Positions 48,001 through 57,537 of a stretch of DNA of 64,000 nucleotides are shown in pieces; the first letter of the stretch is position 1; every line of letters begins with the position of its first letter. Source of the DNA: Yamagishiella unicocca (Eukaryota; Chlorophyta; Chlorophyceae; Chlamydomonadales; Volvocaceae); NCBI GenBank assembly GCA_003116995.1, contig BDSL01000065.1, positions 405,001-469,000 on the forward strand. Direction: 5' to 3'. The notes under the pieces were generated by a model, which saw only the letters and a list, made by a program, of their open reading frames with translations, searched no databases and was not told where the DNA came from. The position numbers and the translations under genes are program-made.

Positions 48001-49253
48001 GGGGGCGGCGGGGTGGTGGAGGTTGGTGCTGATCGTTTGGACCTGGATACCGGTAGCAAGAGTGGGGGGCGCTGGATTTGGGCTGTGGGTGGCAGCCGCT
48101 GGTGCGTGGGGTTGTAAGCCTGGGTTGGATGAGACTGGGTTGGATGAGACTCCGGGAGGCGAGCGAGGGGTTACGGGCGTGTTTGGAAAGGAGGGCCCTG
48201 TGTCTGGTGACCCCTGGGCCGTGGTCCCTTCCTCGCCCGGGCCGTCATGGTCGCAGTGCGGTTGCTCGCGTGCGTGGAACCGCAATCCTCCATACACACA
48301 TACTTCTCCTCCCCCAAGACCCCAAGTCCATGCCGCTCCTCCCCATCCTCCTCCTCTTTCCTCCAACCCCGACCCCCCCGCCCCCCCAACCCCGGCCCTC
48401 CTCCCCACGAAACAAAACACACAGGTGGGTGGAGGACAGCGGCGGCGCGGTGGCCGATGAGGAGGGTGTGGTGGAGATCAGCCCGCTGGTGTCGTACGCC
48501 GGTGAGGGGCTCGCTCCGTTTGTGGAGGGCAGGACGTTCGACGAGGCGTACGTGCACGAGCTGCAGGTGAGCCTGGGGGGCCGCCCTGGGGGTGCGGCAT
48601 AAAACCCGGTTACGCGGCATGGGTGCCCCGGATTTGCGGATTCTCTTCTCCCGCCCCCCCCGGGCCGCAGCTGGTGTGCCCAAGGGGGGGGGCGAGAAGA
48701 CCCGGTTACACGACGTAGGGAACAGAAACGGAGAACAGAAATGAACCGGCGAAGGGAGGAGGGGGTGGCGGGAAGACCCGGTTACATTACACGACATGGG
48801 AAGTGACGAGGGGGTGGGAGCGAGGAAACGCGTGGGGGGAAGGGGCACGGGAGAGTGACCACGACCTAGCCGTGCGCGCCCAACATGGCTCTTCGGCCTC
48901 CGGCTGTGAGGGCCTCAAGACCGTCCTCGAGTGGTGCCCAGCAGACGGGGCGTATCAGTGCGCCCAAAACGAGGCACCCAAGGGGCCACGAAGCAAACCC
49001 TTTCTACGATTTGTGTACATGCAGCGGGGTGCCACATGCTCTCCAACGGTACTAGCAACCCCCTCACCGCCATCCACCCGAACGCGTGCCTCTCCCCCCA
49101 CCGCTGCCGCTGCCGCCGCCGTCCCAGGGTTTCACCGCCGACTCCACCGGGACCGCCTCCAACGTGGGCTTGTGGGCACTGCCGGTGGCGGCGCTGTACG
49201 GCGGGGTGATGGTGCTCAGGCTGCTTGGAAAGGCCACGAGCAAGAAGGCATAG
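36060..49253 (+). CDS. Giant Ala/Glu-rich protein with C-terminal degenerate UDP-GlcNAc pyrophosphorylase-like domain and tail anchor, 1666 aa
   Basis: Twenty-five exons, all phases consistent: 36060-36146, 36400-36528, 36833-36913, 37285-37354, 37713-37846, 38134-38392, 38651-38822, 39198-39605, 39912-40464, 40788-41750, 41847-41927, 42345-42437, 42972-43067, 43340-43528, 43782-43880, 44015-44113, 44449-44617, 45024-45186, 45466-45550, 45868-45973, 46272-46466, 46976-47331, 47692-47837, 48425-48566 and 49128-49253. The N-terminus MGQGAS fits N-myristoylation. Residues ~250-900 are Ala/Glu coiled-coil with a TPAE repeat; ~900-1170 are helical. Residues ~1195-1625 follow the UDPGP/UAP fold in order: DWHTNGLRILSRG, LGLPSAKSLLQLGAEKL-like, WYLLVPPSA, KNHFGL, SGALAHMRRSGVRG, YYFSMDFV, EFAPVWG, EISPLVSYAGEGL. 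The GGxGTRLG...PKG nucleotide-binding signature is replaced by GGAALETGELR, so catalysis is unlikely. A final ~20-residue hydrophobic segment before KATSKKA looks like a tail anchor. It may be a membrane scaffold or sugar-nucleotide sensor (inference). Confidence 0.83.
39660..39840. repeat. Intronic tandem repeat, unit about 57 bp, three copies
   Basis: GGGCTGCAACCAGCGCTGAG followed by CAGTACTATTGCTGGCGTAC recurs at about 39675, 39732 and 39777 within the intron 39606-39911. The third copy is diverged. Confidence 0.8.
42771..42956. repeat. Long (ACCC)n tetranucleotide tract before a splice acceptor
   Basis: About 185 bp of uninterrupted CCCA/ACCC repeats, ending 15 nt before the exon that starts at 42972. 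It serves as the pyrimidine-rich part of the acceptor. It creates Thr-His-Pro-Pro and Val-Gly-Gly-Trp open frames that are not genes. Confidence 0.95.
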
Positions 49254-51550
49254 GGGACCACTAGTAGCCGGTACAGGAAGCAGCAGCAGGGGAGCCTTGT
49301 TAGGGAACTGCTGCCGACGCGTACGTCCTGTGGTTTGTCACGGATGTGTGCGCCGGATGTGTGTGTGTGTGTGCTAGTTCCTGTTTCGGGATGTTGGCGG
49401 CCTGGGCTGCTCAGTTTGGACCTCCCGCACCGCAGCCTTGTGGGCTGCCGGCGGCGGTGGCGGGGACAGACATGTGGCGGGGGAATAATACCGATAGTAG
49501 ATGTGGGCTCGGACTCACGTTGCGCGAGGGATGTGGTGCGTTACTCACCTCGGATGTGCAGTGTTGCTACGGGCGGCGCCTCGCAAGCGGGCACGCGTGT
49601 GTTTTATAGATGCTGTGCTGAGCCGCGAAGGAGACTGAGCACGCGTGTGTGTGCGTGTGTGCGTGTGTGCGCGTGTGTGTATGCGTGTTTTTGCCGGAAC
49701 CCGGAAATGCCGTCGAAACCCGGGAACGCCGTCGAAAGGGGTTGGGGGAGTCGTCGTCGTCGTCGTTTTGGAGCCACGCCTTGGAGGAAGGGGCTGACGA
49801 CGGTCGGCGCTTGCCGAGGGTCTGATTGCGGCGCCCGCTCCAGCAGCCGGTAGCTATGAATGGGCGCCGCTGCTCCTCGAAGTGGCGTATGTGGTCAGGG
49901 CCTAATCTCCAAGGAACAGTGTAAGGTGTACGGACAGCAGGTGTACGGACAGCAGGCGGTCGTACGAGGGAGGCAGGGCGGTGCCGCCGCGGCTGCGAGG
50001 TAGGGCTGCTGTGCAGCGTGTGCTGCGAGCAACCTGGGGCCTGACGATACCCTACCCGTGTGGTTGCAAGCCACTGCATGCATTACGTTCGTCAGCGCGA
50101 CGGCAGCGCAGCTGTGCGCTTGCTTGGACCCTTGGGTTTTCCATCAGCCGACTGCTTTACTGGGTGCTGTCAGCTACGGGCTCCCCGTAACTGACAGACG
50201 AACGGCGGATACACCATCGACATCGCCTCACCGGGGAGCAGTGCTGTTCCCGGGAATTCACTGTTGCAGCCTTTTGCTACCTGTTACTTTATATGCATGT
50301 GAATCGAAGATGTATATGATGAAGAGGAACAAGGGGACAGCAGAGTGTGAAGTCACAGCATTGGATATCTCCTACAGGCGTCGACGCTGCGAGTACCGTA
50401 TCTAGGGTTCCGCGAGACCTAGCTGGCGCATTCAGCAAGCGAAGAAACGTACGTGACGACACGTGCTGACAAGCCAACACAATTTGATATTCCTTTGTAT
50501 TAGGTAAAATCGCAAAGGAAGTTGGGGCCGTCAGCCCTACCACGTGACAGCGAATTCACCTACCGTGCCCGAACACGATTTCACAACTGAAGTCCTAAAC
50601 AGGCGCCAACGGGCGTCTGGGCGCCGACCGCCGAACCGGCACCTGGCGCTTTGCTTGCATCACCATGGGATTAATTAAGGGTTGAGGCGATGACCACAGC
50701 CGGCATATACAGTTTTGAGGCCATCTTAGGTAAGTTCGCAGCGATGTCACTTTATTTGTCCGCCGGTTGTCGCCGCGCTCGCACCTGGCGTCGCACCTCG
50801 CTCCCGATCTTCCGATAAGACTAAAGATGGTCAGGACCTTATCATATGCTACCTTTTGCTTGTGCTCTAAAGCAGACATCCGTGGGCTTCAAGGTTGGCA
50901 TCTCACTGAGTAAGGCCCGAGGACGGTCCGGAGGCCAATCAAGGGGGGGAATGTAAGCTGGGGTTCTTACGCCTTCTTGCCACCCGCGGTTACGCCTTTT
51001 CATGCTTACAAGGCCCACCATTCCTTTGCTTGCTAGGGCTTGGTGGACATTTACGCTGGCCCGACGCGCATACGTACGTTTCCCATCCTTGCATCTGAAA
51101 GACCAGGTCGTATATTCGTTTCTTGCCACAGAACCCTGGAAGCTGCTGCAGCTACTGAGGTCTGTACATGTCAGACGCCTCGAGCGAGCCCGGTCCCGCC
51201 CGTCCCGCCCACAGTCGGTCCTGGTGCATCAGAAGCCCGCCAACCCGCCCTCCTTGACATTGTCCTCGACATTGACATTGACATACGATGTGCATGGAAT
51301 CGCTTTCGCTGGCTATACTCGACGATTTGCCAAAGCAGCATCCGAGTACGTTGTCACGCTCTAGCCCGCTGACGCACAACCTTGACGCTGCGCTCCGCAG
51401 ACTGCTTCCGCTGCCTTAAATTCCTGCGGATGCGTCACATCCACAGAATGCTGATTATGTATATGTATGAAAGCCTGTAAGTGATAAATATATCATGTCA
51501 TAATATATTTGGGGTGGCACGCCTCCTGGAATGTCCTTTAACAACAAGGG
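49254..51550. other. 3' UTR of the UAP-like gene and intergenic DNA
   Basis: The left ~670 nt is a G/T-rich 3' UTR with a GTGTGT run at 49,630-49,690. Beyond it, short open frames on both strands lack protein-like composition or splice support. No RNA gene is seen. Confidence 0.45.
49920..49924 (+). promoter_or_regulatory. Probable polyadenylation signal TGTAA
   Basis: TGTAA 667 nt after the stop at 49253; spacing typical of Chlamydomonas-type 3' UTRs. Confidence 0.5.
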
Positions 51551-51552
51551 GC

Positions 51553-52306
51553 ATGAAGCTATCCAGTCGACTGGCGCCCGCTGTGGTTATGCTGCTCATC
51601 ATTCGATCGCGAGGCCCTCTCCAGTGCCGCCAGTCCATCACCATCGGTGGCCTGAAGCCACAACCTCCGACAGTATCAGTTTAGGAGCTCGCGCTGGTGT
51701 CGCACCAGACCGACGCTCCTGCTGGCTGCGAGCTGCTTCAGTGGGCACGGTTGAATAAACTGCCCCAATGGCTGCCATGGACCATCACCGGCGAGCGATC
51801 AGCGACACCTGCTACATCTATCCCTGCCGGAGAATTCAAGAAGTACGAGTACTTCAAGCACTGCAACTAACGGCGGCTGGGACTCATCTAATTCTCATCG
51901 GGTCATCACTCTGGTCGGGTGCAGGATCGGACAGGATCAGTGTACGCTTGTGTGCCGCATCGTACGTGTGCCCGGCGCTGGCCTCGTTGACTCAGTCCCG
52001 GTGCCTACCTGCGGGAAGTCAAGTAAGAGCCTGTTCCACTGGAGCTACATCAAGACCCAGTACGTGTGCTGCGTGCTGCGACAGGCGCTCACTTCTGGAC
52101 AAGATCTTCAATCTTGCTGTGAATATCCATGCCAGGGTCTCTGTTGCCCTATGGGCCCTAACAGAACAGACAATCCAGGCTCCACGTGCACCTACCGCTG
52201 GAAAGAACGGCAGGAAGAGCCAATCAACAGCCTGGACCGATGCGCCCAGGGCACCACCCACCCGCTCCCACATATAGCAATGGCGGGCTTGCCTAACGGG
52301 AAATGA
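51553..52306 (+). pseudogene. Diverged paralogue of the secreted cysteine-rich protein, apparently frameshifted
   Basis: An ATG at 51553 opens MKLSSRLAPAVVMLLIIRSR, a signal-peptide-like start. Further on, CPALASLTQSRCL (one frame) and SLFHWSYIKTQYVCC (another frame) match CTALASLAQAQCL and ALFHSSLITTNYVCC of the intact copies at 55608 and 60389. The frame change between the two segments near 52,020 indicates an indel or an unrecognised intron; a GTAAGA lies at the break. Additional Cys-rich sequence follows to 52303. No exon structure restores a full domain by eye, so I call it a pseudogene with reserve. Confidence 0.5.
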
Positions 52307-52582
52307 AGCTACTACAGGTGGGTGCCACCATGGCATGCATGCTTCATTCAGCCGGTACTCATGCGGCAGTAGATGTATAGGCTCTTCAGGTACATAGAGC
52401 TGAACTCGTTCGCCAAACAAATGAGACCACTATCATTTGCAGCAGCAGGATGTACCTTAGGATGCTTCGCACACCGGCCCTGGACCAATGCCGACTGGAT
52501 GGCTGGGAGGTAATAATGATGGCATGAAACGTATGAGATGTCCAATATTCCAACTATAGGAATGGCGAACGCGATGTGCATA

Positions 52583-52776
52583 CCTACTGTAGCTGCATCC
52601 CTCCTTCCAGTCTAGCTGCATTCGTCCTTCCACGCCTGGACTATCACAAAATAATAAAAATAACGTGGCCAATTAACATGCATCTGCATACACTGGGGCG
52701 TTCGGGCCTGAGGACACTACAGTAACAGCTTATGCAGCTAGAGTGGATGGAAGGACGGATGCAGCTACAGTAGCAT
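52583..52776. mobile_element. Candidate MITE (short element with terminal inverted repeats)
   Basis: TACTGTAGCTGCATCC at the left end and its complement GGATGCAGCTACAGTA at the right end enclose ~160 bp. Both are followed inward by TCCTTCCA/TGGAAGGA. The left side carries a second, inner partial copy. There is no coding capacity, and a target-site duplication is not evident. Confidence 0.55.
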
Positions 52777-52779
52777 CGC

Positions 52780-53060
52780 AAGCATTGCGGGCGCAATAAT
52801 TGCCCGCAAGCATTGCTGGCCACCCAAGCATTGCTGGCCACCCACCGTGGTTGCAGTGACACCGCCTTGCAACAATCAAATACGGTGCATACATCGATGC
52901 TTGTCAGATGAGCGCAGTCTTGTGGCACCCAGATCCGCCTTGCTGGTGTCACCAGAAAACTCCGTCTGCCCTCTGCAAAATCAAGCTGGGTTAGGTGGTG
53001 AACCCCCGGTCGCGTTTATCCAGCAGGATAGGTACGACCGCGCAGCAATGACCACTGTAA
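52780..53060. other. Short spacer with small tandem repeats
   Basis: GCAAGCATTGCTGGCCACCC is repeated around 52,807-52,845, with an inverted GCGGGCGCAATAATTGCCCGC just before it. No gene is supported. Confidence 0.45.
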
Positions 53061-53447
53061 TATTATTTTTGACCGTACCAGCGTACGGAAGACACTGTAC
53101 CTGGCGCGATTCAGTTACGCCCTTCAGGCCAACGGCGTTAGAACGGAGTGTCCCGCTCTCGCAATCGGCACGTACCTGTAGCTGCAGTGCGCCGCGCCAA
53201 GCAGCAGATCCAAGCGCTTCGAGATGCGGGCGAAAAGCCGCTCTCCCCGCCTACCACCATTCATTGGCAAGAGCGTTTGGGTATACACATGACCAAGACC
53301 TATTTGCAGCAAGTCAGGAGCGAGCGCGTGCAGGACTTCACCTCAGGATAGCGCCTCCCGCCAAAAGCGAGCGATGCGGGCGCCACGCGCTACCAGCAAG
53401 GTAACTTCCAAGTTACATGGTTCTCTGTTTTAATGCAAAATAGCATT

Positions 53448-53456
53448 TATATAAAG
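53448..53456 (+). promoter_or_regulatory. TATA-like box in copy A
   Basis: TATATAAAG preceded by ATGCAAAATAGCA and followed by CCGC, preserved in copy B at 57529. It sits 2.15 kb before the cysteine-rich ORF, so it either drives a transcript with a spliced leader or belongs to another unit. Confidence 0.4.
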
Positions 53457-53824
53457 CCGCAACAAGCCAGAGCGTCTTAGCTTGCCGGTCCAGCAGACGC
53501 GAGCAACATAGCTAAAATATATTCCTAGCGTGGAGTGTGCCACAAGTGCTCGTAATCATTCGTGAATTCATGTATTAGGCTACTAGACCGCAGGGTTGGT
53601 TGCCTGTGGCGCGATCGCGGAAGGCGGGCCGAAACGCACGTGCTACCTATACATGACAGGCTAGGGCCTGCTAGGGCAGACCCTGCGAATTGCGAGGCTA
53701 TTTGCGCGCGGTTACATGGTCCCCCTTAACGTACCTTCACTGGATAACTACCGGTAGGCAGGAGATCATAAAGCCCGCCCTGCGCCGGTGATGACTGGTG
53801 TGCTTCACAAAGTGCTACATTACT

Positions 53825-53892
53825 GAAGTAGTAGGGGTAACTGTCACGGTGGGTCCTAGGCCATAAGGGAGAGCCATCGGGCGCATGGGCCG
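53825..53892 (-). repeat. Copy of the dispersed ~60-bp repeat
   Basis: Minus-strand match to the family seen at 19186 and 63188. The corresponding place in duplication copy B (about 58,010-58,075) holds a strongly decayed version. Confidence 0.65.
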
Positions 53893-55607
53893 ACACTGAC
53901 GCCTTATCCTCAGCCATGCATTCGTTTCCTCGCTCCGTCCCCGTGGCACAGGTCGCACCGTGTTTCGCACTTTGGGCAGCATCATAAGAGAACGGTACAC
54001 AGTAGTGTCCTCAAATCCGGGCGACCCCAGGACAAGAAGAGGCCGGCCCATGACCGTGGCCTTACCATATGATAGCCGTGGCAGGGCGTGGCTACTGAAC
54101 CCATCAGTCGCCGCCCCGAAGGGCACAGGAAAGCCTCGAACGGCACTGAGATAGTGAGTTCATCATCAGGCACCGACCAGCAGGCAACGGAGTGAGCCCA
54201 CCTAATATAAAGCACGCACGCACGGACGGAAACGCTCGCGCGCGCGCCCAACTTGCTGCTAGCTGTATATGCTGGAGCTTGCGCTGCATGCTCCGTCCAT
54301 CCATCTTCGCTACTGCCGGCTAATCGACCGGAAACAATGTTAAAGGCATGAAGCGCCATAGCAAGCCTATCTTCACGGTGCCCAACCATAAACATTCTAA
54401 GGCGGTTAAATGATTTGAATGAATATTAGGAACTACGTAGTAATGAGGGTATAATTAATTACCCAAATAGATTCTTCTCCTTCCGTCCGACTGGTACTCG
54501 ATCCGTGTAGCTCCGTGTATTCATGCGCGCCACCCACGCCCGCAACAGCCAGTTGCGCCCGCATGCATGTCAGGCCCGGCCAAATCCTCTTTCAGCTTCT
54601 AAGTAAGGCAATCGCTCATCATGTTTCGGCACGCAAGGCCCACGAGACCGGTGCGCAGTTTTCTGGCCAGAATACGAAACATTTAAGGCGAGATAGCTTG
54701 CTGTTGTTGCCGGATACTCCACATGCATTCGCTTTTGTTAAGGAATATCGCATGCTGCTGGCAACTTGCTGACAATGCGAGGTTTTTTTCTGACAGTAGT
54801 TGCGTTCACACTCGCCGTTGCCTCTTTTGGTTATTACGTGCCATTACGCGTCGGCTGTCGGCGACTGAACTAGCTGACATTCCAAGGGTTCTCGAACGGT
54901 TGCGTCATTGGGAACACCACCGGCTGGTGCCTTTCTGCGCCACGTACGTTCTTCGTCCCGGCCTTCAACCAAGCCAAGCCAAGGTAAGCTGCCGGCCACC
55001 GCCGCTTGTAGCTCACGCTCGCCGTTGACTCTTCGTCATCTGGCCTTAAGGCCTACCATTTATTTTGGTGCCCGCCCCACCTTGTTGAGGTTCGTTAGCT
55101 GCGTCGTTGTGCCGCCCACGCACGTGTTCGACTGTATTCGTCAAAAAAGGGCGCCATTGCCGCGTCATACGTAAGAGTTTTGTCCACGCTGTCATGTATG
55201 ACGCACGGAATAGATATGTTGACATGCTGTTTAATGACATGCCAATGCGTCGCAAGGGAGAACGCCGCTCACTTCTTTCCGTATCCATGCGAGTCGATGG
55301 CTAGCGTGCCGCCAACACGCCTGCTGCCTGCAGCTAGCTGCTGCTTCTTGCGTCCGCTGTCAACTTCACCTGAGCCCACTACGCGCGGCGCGCACCGACC
55401 GTTCATCGCATTAACCGAAATATATCGCTCCGTCCGTCCCTGCCGCTCCAGTTTCAGCTTATTACTTTCACTGTTTTGCCATGCAGGTTCAGCTAATTGT
55501 CGCTCCACACACAACAAGAATCTGCTGCGTCGTCACTACCTTTTTGAATATCTCTCGCGGTTGAGTTGCTCGACTGCAGTACGTAGTGGCAGACGACTCT
55601 TGTAACG

Positions 55608-56312
55608 ATGACGTCCAGCCGCAGTCGGCTGCTGATAAGACCATTCAGTGCGACGCTGCTATCGCTGCTGTTAGCGCTAAGTCCCACACCGGGACTGTGC
55701 CGCGAGTTTGTCGATAGCGGTGCCCGTGCGCGGGGCCACGGCCACACGGCCACCATCGTAGTCCCTGAAGCTGCCGGTTCACTGCTGCCCCTGGAGTCGA
55801 ACAAGAGCCCCGCATCAGCATCAGGAGGCAAGGGCCCCGCATCAGCATCAGGAGGCAACGCTGCTGATGGTGACTTGCAAGACCGTGTGCTGTTGCATCA
55901 GGCTGAGACGATGACGGGTCCACTTGCGGATACGTCGAAAGCCTGCCCCAAGGGATGGACCACCGCGGGTGGGGACTGCATTACCTCGACATATTACATG
56001 CCGAAGGGGAGCAGCAGGAGCGGCGCAAGCGTCAAGTACACCTTCACCAACCGCTGCGGCGGAGGCTGGACCCCCAGCCTCGTGGGGCAGGTGGCGACCA
56101 AGGCCGGGTGCTACATGGCGGGCGCGACCTGTGGTGTGGCCGCCGCAACTTGTCGTACTGCCTGCACCGCCTTGGCCTCGCTGGCTCAGGCGCAGTGCTT
56201 GGACGCCCGCTCCATGCGCGCCTTGTTCCACTCCAGCCTTATCACGACAAATTATGTGTGCTGCAACAAGTGCAGCTTTTGGGACAGGGCGACGGGCAGA
56301 TGCCCCGCGTAG
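55608..56312 (+). CDS. Secreted cysteine-rich protein, copy A, 234 aa
   Basis: A single open exon from ATG 55608 to TAG. Residues 1-31 form a classical signal peptide (positive start, LLSLLLALSPTPGLC). A spacer contains two GPASASGG-like repeats. The ~122-residue C-terminal domain has twelve cysteines (ACPKGW, GDC, NRCGGGW, GCYM, TCGV, TCRTACTA, QCLD, YVCCNKC, RC) and would be disulfide-bonded. I do not recognise the fold, and no enzyme motif is visible. A wall, matrix or defence role is only a guess. The protein differs from copy B at about nine of 234 positions with no frame changes, while flanks are riddled with indels, so coding capacity seems to be maintained. TGTAA at 56921 could serve as poly(A) signal. 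Confidence 0.75.
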   Translation: MTSSRSRLLIRPFSATLLSLLLALSPTPGLCREFVDSGARARGHGHTATIVVPEAAGSLLPLESNKSPASASGGKGPASASGGNAADGDLQDRVLLHQAETMTGPLADTSKACPKGWTTAGGDCITSTYYMPKGSSRSGASVKYTFTNRCGGGWTPSLVGQVATKAGCYMAGATCGVAAATCRTACTALASLAQAQCLDARSMRALFHSSLITTNYVCCNKCSFWDRATGRCPA

Positions 56313-57119
56313 CTAGCTGACGAGGTACAGTGCGCGGTATGTATGTGCCCACACGTGGCATACTGCAGCAGCATTATCAGGCCAGCCGCCACTCCTCAGC
56401 CAGCAGCTAGTCGCAACCGCCAAGCAACCAACGGCGAATGCATTGAACTATGCACGTAGACAGGATGGGAGGCATACCATACATGTATGCATGCATGCGC
56501 GCTTACACGCATACCATTTGGGATACAGTGTGTGGTCGCTGCGCATTTCGTTTCATCAACGGCGGCTGGCTGGATGATAATGATGTACGATATTCCGTAC
56601 GTACGACCATCCATCCACCATTTCTATTTTTTGTCCACCGCTTGCTCGAACACTCCGTCGTTGTTGGAGAGCGCGAGGACAAGCAGCATCTGTACGTACT
56701 ACTTGGGTGCGTCGGGGCTGCTGCCTAAGCGCGTATTACTAAGCCAGGCGCTTACCTTTTAGCTGAGTAGAAGTACACGTTTCAGAGGGCTCCAGACCAA
56801 AAGGCAAGGCTTATTGCATTGGTTTACGTATTAAGGCATACATGTATGAGCGAGGCAGGGTGGCACGATTCATGGGCCCTTTCTCTTGTCCTGGATTCGC
56901 CCGGGCTTACTTGGGGACACTGTAACATCTCATCATTAAAAAAATATCAAAACGACATGGCCAACTTAAATGACCATTGGATCGACTTTCCAATTGTTTT
57001 ACGCATGGCCAGCTTCACTTGCTTCTGCATTTCTTGAGTCCCTGCAACCTTTCCATACCTACAATTCGCTACGCTCCCATAATATATTAATAAATGAGAT
57101 GTTGCGGTGTCATTACAAA
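56313..57119. other. 3' flank of copy A and junction between duplicates
   Basis: It contains the copy A 3' UTR and ~240 bp of sequence (56,880-57,119) not seen in the other duplicate. No gene. Confidence 0.45.
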
Positions 57120-57528
57120 TTCTGATCGTAGCACCGTAACAGCGTACGGAAAACACTGTACCTGCCGTGATTCAGTCACATCCTACCTGCAGGTAGGTCA
57201 AAGTCATTAGGAATGAAGTGCCGCGCTCCGCCGCTCTCGCGATCGGCACGTACCTGTAGTTGCAATGCGCCGCGCCAAGCAGATCCAAGCGCTCGACTGC
57301 TGCGTGCGAGGTGCGAACGAACAGCCGCTCTCCCCGCCTACCGCCATTCATTGGGTTGAGCGTCTGGGTATATACATGGCCAGGACCTATTTGCAGCAAG
57401 TCAGAAGCGAGCACGTGCGGGACATTACCCCAGGATTGCACCTCCCGCCAAAAGCGATGCGGGCGCCACCGGCGCCACGCGCTACCGGCAAATTACATGG
57501 CTCTCTGCTGTTTTTATGCAAAATAGCA

Positions 57529-57537
57529 TATATAAAG
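57529..57537 (+). promoter_or_regulatory. TATA-like box in copy B
   Basis: TATATAAAG with the same flanks as at 53448. A GTAAGTGG donor-like site follows near 57630, in keeping with a spliced 5' leader, though no matching start of translation is nearby. Confidence 0.4.

Larger units (their letters stand above)
53060..56880. repeat. Segmental duplication, copy A
   Basis: This block corresponds to 57120-61720 in the same order and orientation, with many substitutions and indels. It carries the first intact cysteine-rich gene. Landmarks shared by both copies: CAGCGTACGGAARACACTGT, the TATATAAAG box, CCTTCAACCAAGCCAAG and the 234-codon gene. Confidence 0.85.
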
